This document shows positions 61,730 to 64,000 of a stretch of 64,000 bases of DNA, piece by piece (position 1 is the first letter of the stretch; every line of letters begins with the position of its first letter). The notes under the pieces were generated by a model. That model made no database searches. It was given only the letters and a program-made list of their open reading frames with translations, and was not told the origin of the DNA. Source of the DNA: CAYNYF01 sp964401385 (GTDB lineage: Bacteria > Planctomycetota > Phycisphaerae > SM23-33); NCBI GenBank assembly GCA_964401385.1, contig CAYNYF010000007.1, positions 7,718-71,717 on the forward strand, in the 5' to 3' direction. The translations under genes were made by a program, and so were the position numbers.

Positions 61730-62986
61730 ATGCGCGGCTTTCTGCTGACGGTGACGGTGGCTCTGACGGTAACGGCAGTTCTCGCGGTGGCGGCCGCGGG
61801 CGGCGACTGGGCACAGTTCCTGGGTCCGAACCGCAACGGCATCGCCCCCGAGGCGGTCAAGCTGGCCCGCCCCTGGCCGGAAGGCGGGCCGAAGGTCCTG
61901 TGGAAGGTCGACCTGGGCGTCGGCTTCGGCGGGCCGAGCATCCGCGACGGAAAGGTCTACATCCTGGACCGCGTCGACGACGCCCAGGACGTCCTCCGCT
62001 GCCTGGACCTGGCCAGCGGCAAGGAGCAGTGGAACTTCGCCTACGACGCCCCCGGCAAGCTCGACTATAACGGCTCGCGGGCCACGCCGACGGTGGACCA
62101 GAAGTACATCTTCACCATCGGCCCGTTCGGGCACTTCCACTGCATCGACAGAACCACGCACAAGCCGCTCTGGCGGAAACACCTGCTGGCCGACTTCGGC
62201 GGCAAGCGGCCGAACTGGGGCGTTTCCCAGTCGCCGCTGCTGCATGAGGACTCGGTGATCGTGGCCCCGCTAAGCGGGTCGGTGGGCGTGGCCGCGTTCG
62301 AGAAGGCCACCGGCAAGCTGCTGTGGAAGTCGCGCCCCTTCGGGCCGATGGCGTACACCTCGCCCGCGTTGACCACCATCGGCGGCGTCGAGCAGGTGGT
62401 CATGGTCGGCAACCGCCGCGTGGCGGGCGTGGACGCCAACAGCGGCGAGCTGCTGTGGAGCTACGGCGGCTACCGCTGCTCGATTCCCATCCCCTCGCCC
62501 ACCTTCATCGGCGACGGGCGGATCTTCCTCACCGGCGGCTACAACGCCGGCAGCGCCATGATCAAGGTGCGGAAGAGCGACGGCAAGTTCGCCGTCGAGC
62601 AGCTCTTCAAGGTGCCCGAGCATGGCGCCCAGCTTCACAACGCCCTGCTGTACCGCGAGCACTTGTACATCAACTGCAACACCAACTCCAAGGCGGACGG
62701 GCTGATGTGCATGGACCTGGACGGCAAGGTGAAGTGGAAGACCGGCCGGCGGCCCCACTTCGAGCGGGGCAGCCTCATCCTGGCCGACGGGCTTCTGCTG
62801 GTCGTGCACGGCCGCGGCGGCACGCTGCACATGGTCCAGCCCGACCCCGCCGGCTACAAGGAGATCGCCCAGACCAAAATCCTCTCCGGGCGGAACATCT
62901 GGGCCCCGATGGCGCTGGCCGACGGCAAGCTCGTCCTCCGCGACCAGCGACAGATGAAGTGCCTCCTCGTCGGGCCGAAGGAGTGA
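61730..62986 (+). CDS. Secreted PQQ-binding-like beta-propeller protein
   Basis: A 418-residue exported protein with a signal peptide (FLLTVTVALTVTAVLAVAAAG). Propeller blades are clear: WAQFLGPNRNGIAPEAV with KVLWKVDLGVGFGGPSI, DGKVYILDR, LRCLDLASGKEQWNF, ATPTVDQKYIFTIGPFGHFHCIDRTTHKPLW, FEKATGKLLWKS, VDANSGELLWSYGG and MCMDLDGKVKWKTGR. These are planctomycete PQQ-like repeats without a catalytic dehydrogenase domain; they are numerous in the phylum and of unknown role. ATG 61730 follows a GGAGGC at 61719-61724. It stands tail to tail with the last minus-strand gene. Confidence 0.88.
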   Translation: MRGFLLTVTVALTVTAVLAVAAAGGDWAQFLGPNRNGIAPEAVKLARPWPEGGPKVLWKVDLGVGFGGPSIRDGKVYILDRVDDAQDVLRCLDLASGKEQWNFAYDAPGKLDYNGSRATPTVDQKYIFTIGPFGHFHCIDRTTHKPLWRKHLLADFGGKRPNWGVSQSPLLHEDSVIVAPLSGSVGVAAFEKATGKLLWKSRPFGPMAYTSPALTTIGGVEQVVMVGNRRVAGVDANSGELLWSYGGYRCSIPIPSPTFIGDGRIFLTGGYNAGSAMIKVRKSDGKFAVEQLFKVPEHGAQLHNALLYREHLYINCNTNSKADGLMCMDLDGKVKWKTGRRPHFERGSLILADGLLLVVHGRGGTLHMVQPDPAGYKEIAQTKILSGRNIWAPMALADGKLVLRDQRQMKCLLVGPKE

Positions 62987-63031
62987 TCGGGATTTCCGCG
63001 CCCGGCGGGCCGGCCGCTTACCTGACCGGTC

Positions 63032-63955
63032 CTATTTGCCCTTGGGCGGCCCGGCCGTCCAGATGGGGTCTTTCCCGAGGGCCTTCCTGGGCGCGTCGGC
63101 GTCGGTGAAGGGGTCGAAGACCAGCTTGCCGTCGTAGCAGATGACGTCGTCGACGAGGAGCTGCACGTCCTTGCTGGCGGCCCCCTCGGCCGGCTGGACG
63201 ACCATGTAAATATTGGCCATGAACCAGCCGTTCTGGGCCTTCTTGGTCGGGTCCTTCGGGTCGGCCAGCTCGCCGATGGGCACCTCGAAGCTCTGCCACT
63301 TGCCCTGCTTGAAGCCGGTGAAGGTCTTCTCGTAGTAGACTTTGTCGCCCTGGTTGCGGCTGTAGATGCGCAGGTCCTTGACCTTGTCGACGTACAGCCG
63401 GCAGCGGAACTTGCTGTCGCGGTTGAGGAAGGCGCCGTGGCGGATGAGCTTGAGCTGGCGCGCGCCGTCGTCGCGCATGAGCGAGTTGTCCAGGGCGAAG
63501 TCGCTGCCGTCGTAGGTGTTCTTCGTCGTCAGCCGCCCGCGCCAGCCGTGGCGGTCGCCGCGCTCGAAGTCGTTCCAGAAGTTCACGCCCCAATACGCCC
63601 AATCCCACGCCGCGGCCGACCAGTCCAACTCGCCGGTCTCCACGGCCGGGGCGACCTCCGGCAGCGGCACTCCGCAGCGCATGCGGATTTCGCGCATCAG
63701 CGGCCAGTGCTTCCGGCCGGTGTCGATTTCGGCGGCGAGCCGGTCGGGGGCGAACGTGAAGTTGCGCTGGCGGCGGTAGACATAGCGGCCGTCGACCTGG
63801 TCGAAGACGTAGGCGACGTACAGCGGATTGGCCTTCAGAACCTCGCGGTTGGCCAGGCGGAGGCGGACGGTGTTGTCCCCTTTCAGCAAAGCCGGCAGCA
63901 CCATGAAGTTGTGATGAAACGCCCCGATCGCCCGGAAGCTCTCCAGCGGATAGCG
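63032..63955 (-). CDS. Carbohydrate-binding-like protein, 5' end unresolved
   Basis: The frame is open on the minus strand from 63955 to its stop at 63032; the first ATG is 63904 (MVLPALLKGDNTVRL). The 17 codons before it (RYPLESFRAIGAFHHNF) look like coding sequence and are preceded by a TGA at 63956-63958, so the gene may be 5'-broken near the window end or start at a non-obvious codon. Visible parts are GDNTVRLRLANREVLKANPLYVAYVFD, IRMRCGVPLPEVAPAVETGELDW, YWGVNFWNDFERGDRHGW, KVYYEKTFTGFKQGKWQSFEVPIGELA and VQLLVDDVICYDGKLVFDPF, which resemble a jelly-roll carbohydrate-binding domain (CIA30/CBM11-like). No enzyme motif is seen. Confidence 0.6.
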   Translation of the reverse strand, partial: RYPLESFRAIGAFHHNFMVLPALLKGDNTVRLRLANREVLKANPLYVAYVFDQVDGRYVYRRQRNFTFAPDRLAAEIDTGRKHWPLMREIRMRCGVPLPEVAPAVETGELDWSAAAWDWAYWGVNFWNDFERGDRHGWRGRLTTKNTYDGSDFALDNSLMRDDGARQLKLIRHGAFLNRDSKFRCRLYVDKVKDLRIYSRNQGDKVYYEKTFTGFKQGKWQSFEVPIGELADPKDPTKKAQNGWFMANIYMVVQPAEGAASKDVQLLVDDVICYDGKLVFDPFTDADAPRKALGKDPIWTAGPPKGK

Positions 63956-64000
63956 TCAAGAGTCTTGTGTAAGTTCCGGCAGCAGGTGCCATCGAGCGAG

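Noticed and set aside
1..64000. CRISPR arrays, rRNA, tRNA genes, replication origin
   Set aside because: No regularly spaced repeats, no tRNA cloverleaf and no DnaA-box cluster were seen by eye; short tRNA genes could still have been missed.

Overview
The window is high-GC, densely coded bacterial chromosome and most likely comes from a planctomycete (Planctomycetota, Phycisphaerae-like). The reasons are the type of gene content: a vWA/glutamine-amidotransferase-like membrane protein followed by a giant DUF4175-like Gln/Ala-rich protein and a squalene-cyclase-repeat protein; Thr-Thr-Gln/Arg-Pro-Ala linkers; a membrane PIN/TRAM protein; a Minf_1886-type protein beside metG; many UroD-like, PQQ-propeller and unassigned secreted proteins. 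No rRNA, tRNA, CRISPR array or replication origin was recognised by eye. The assignment to a class is inference from gene content only.

Layout. 1-8.2 kb: the end of an aerotolerance-type cell-envelope operon (vWA-like partial gene, 2057-residue coiled-coil giant, terpene-cyclase-fold protein). 8.2-11.1 kb: a soluble histidine kinase, a small conserved protein, acpS with an apparently leaderless promoter, and a PIN/TRAM membrane protein. 11.5-18.5 kb: an addB-addA recombination nuclease operon on the minus strand. 18.8-21.4 kb: a kinase-fold/multi-membrane-span protein of unknown function. 21.4-24.2 kb: rimO-pgsA-pgpA on the minus strand. 24.4-33.1 kb: transglutaminase-like protein, PAS-SpoIIE phosphatase, a pair of large unassigned secreted paralogues, and a phosphodiesterase-like lipoprotein. 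33.3-36.3 kb: alcohol dehydrogenase/UroD-like operon and purE. 36.3-43.1 kb: zinc-ribbon ABC exporter, DUF1854 partner, GH38 alpha-mannosidase and a membrane protein. 43.1-50.8 kb: a decayed ORF, an amidase lipoprotein, a zinc dehydrogenase, the metG operon, a PSP1/RicT-type protein and a second amidase lipoprotein. 50.9-57 kb: SH3 protein, HIT protein, dGTPase with an exact 797-bp tandem duplication of its 3' two thirds, and a large membrane protein with an acidic tail.

The stretch from about 57.1 to 60.9 kb is the accessory region. It holds a broken transposase, a DUF4160-DUF2442 pair with a clear promoter, two imperfect direct repeats flanking that pair, a Sll1717-type P-loop ATPase of visibly lower GC, and clusters of a short GTAGGGCGGG palindromic repeat. 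The last 3 kb carries a cytochrome-b5-like protein, a DpsL/thioferritin with a near-consensus promoter, a PQQ-propeller secreted protein and an incompletely delimited minus-strand gene.

The most noteworthy items are the exact tandem duplication in the dGTPase gene, the kinase-like membrane protein, the secreted paralogue pair at 27.3-31.6 kb, the zinc-ribbon ABC/DUF1854 unit, and two families of interspersed repeats that sit on gene 3' ends and in several cases supply the stop codon. Promoter calls are by eye against the sigma-70 consensus; none has experimental support here.
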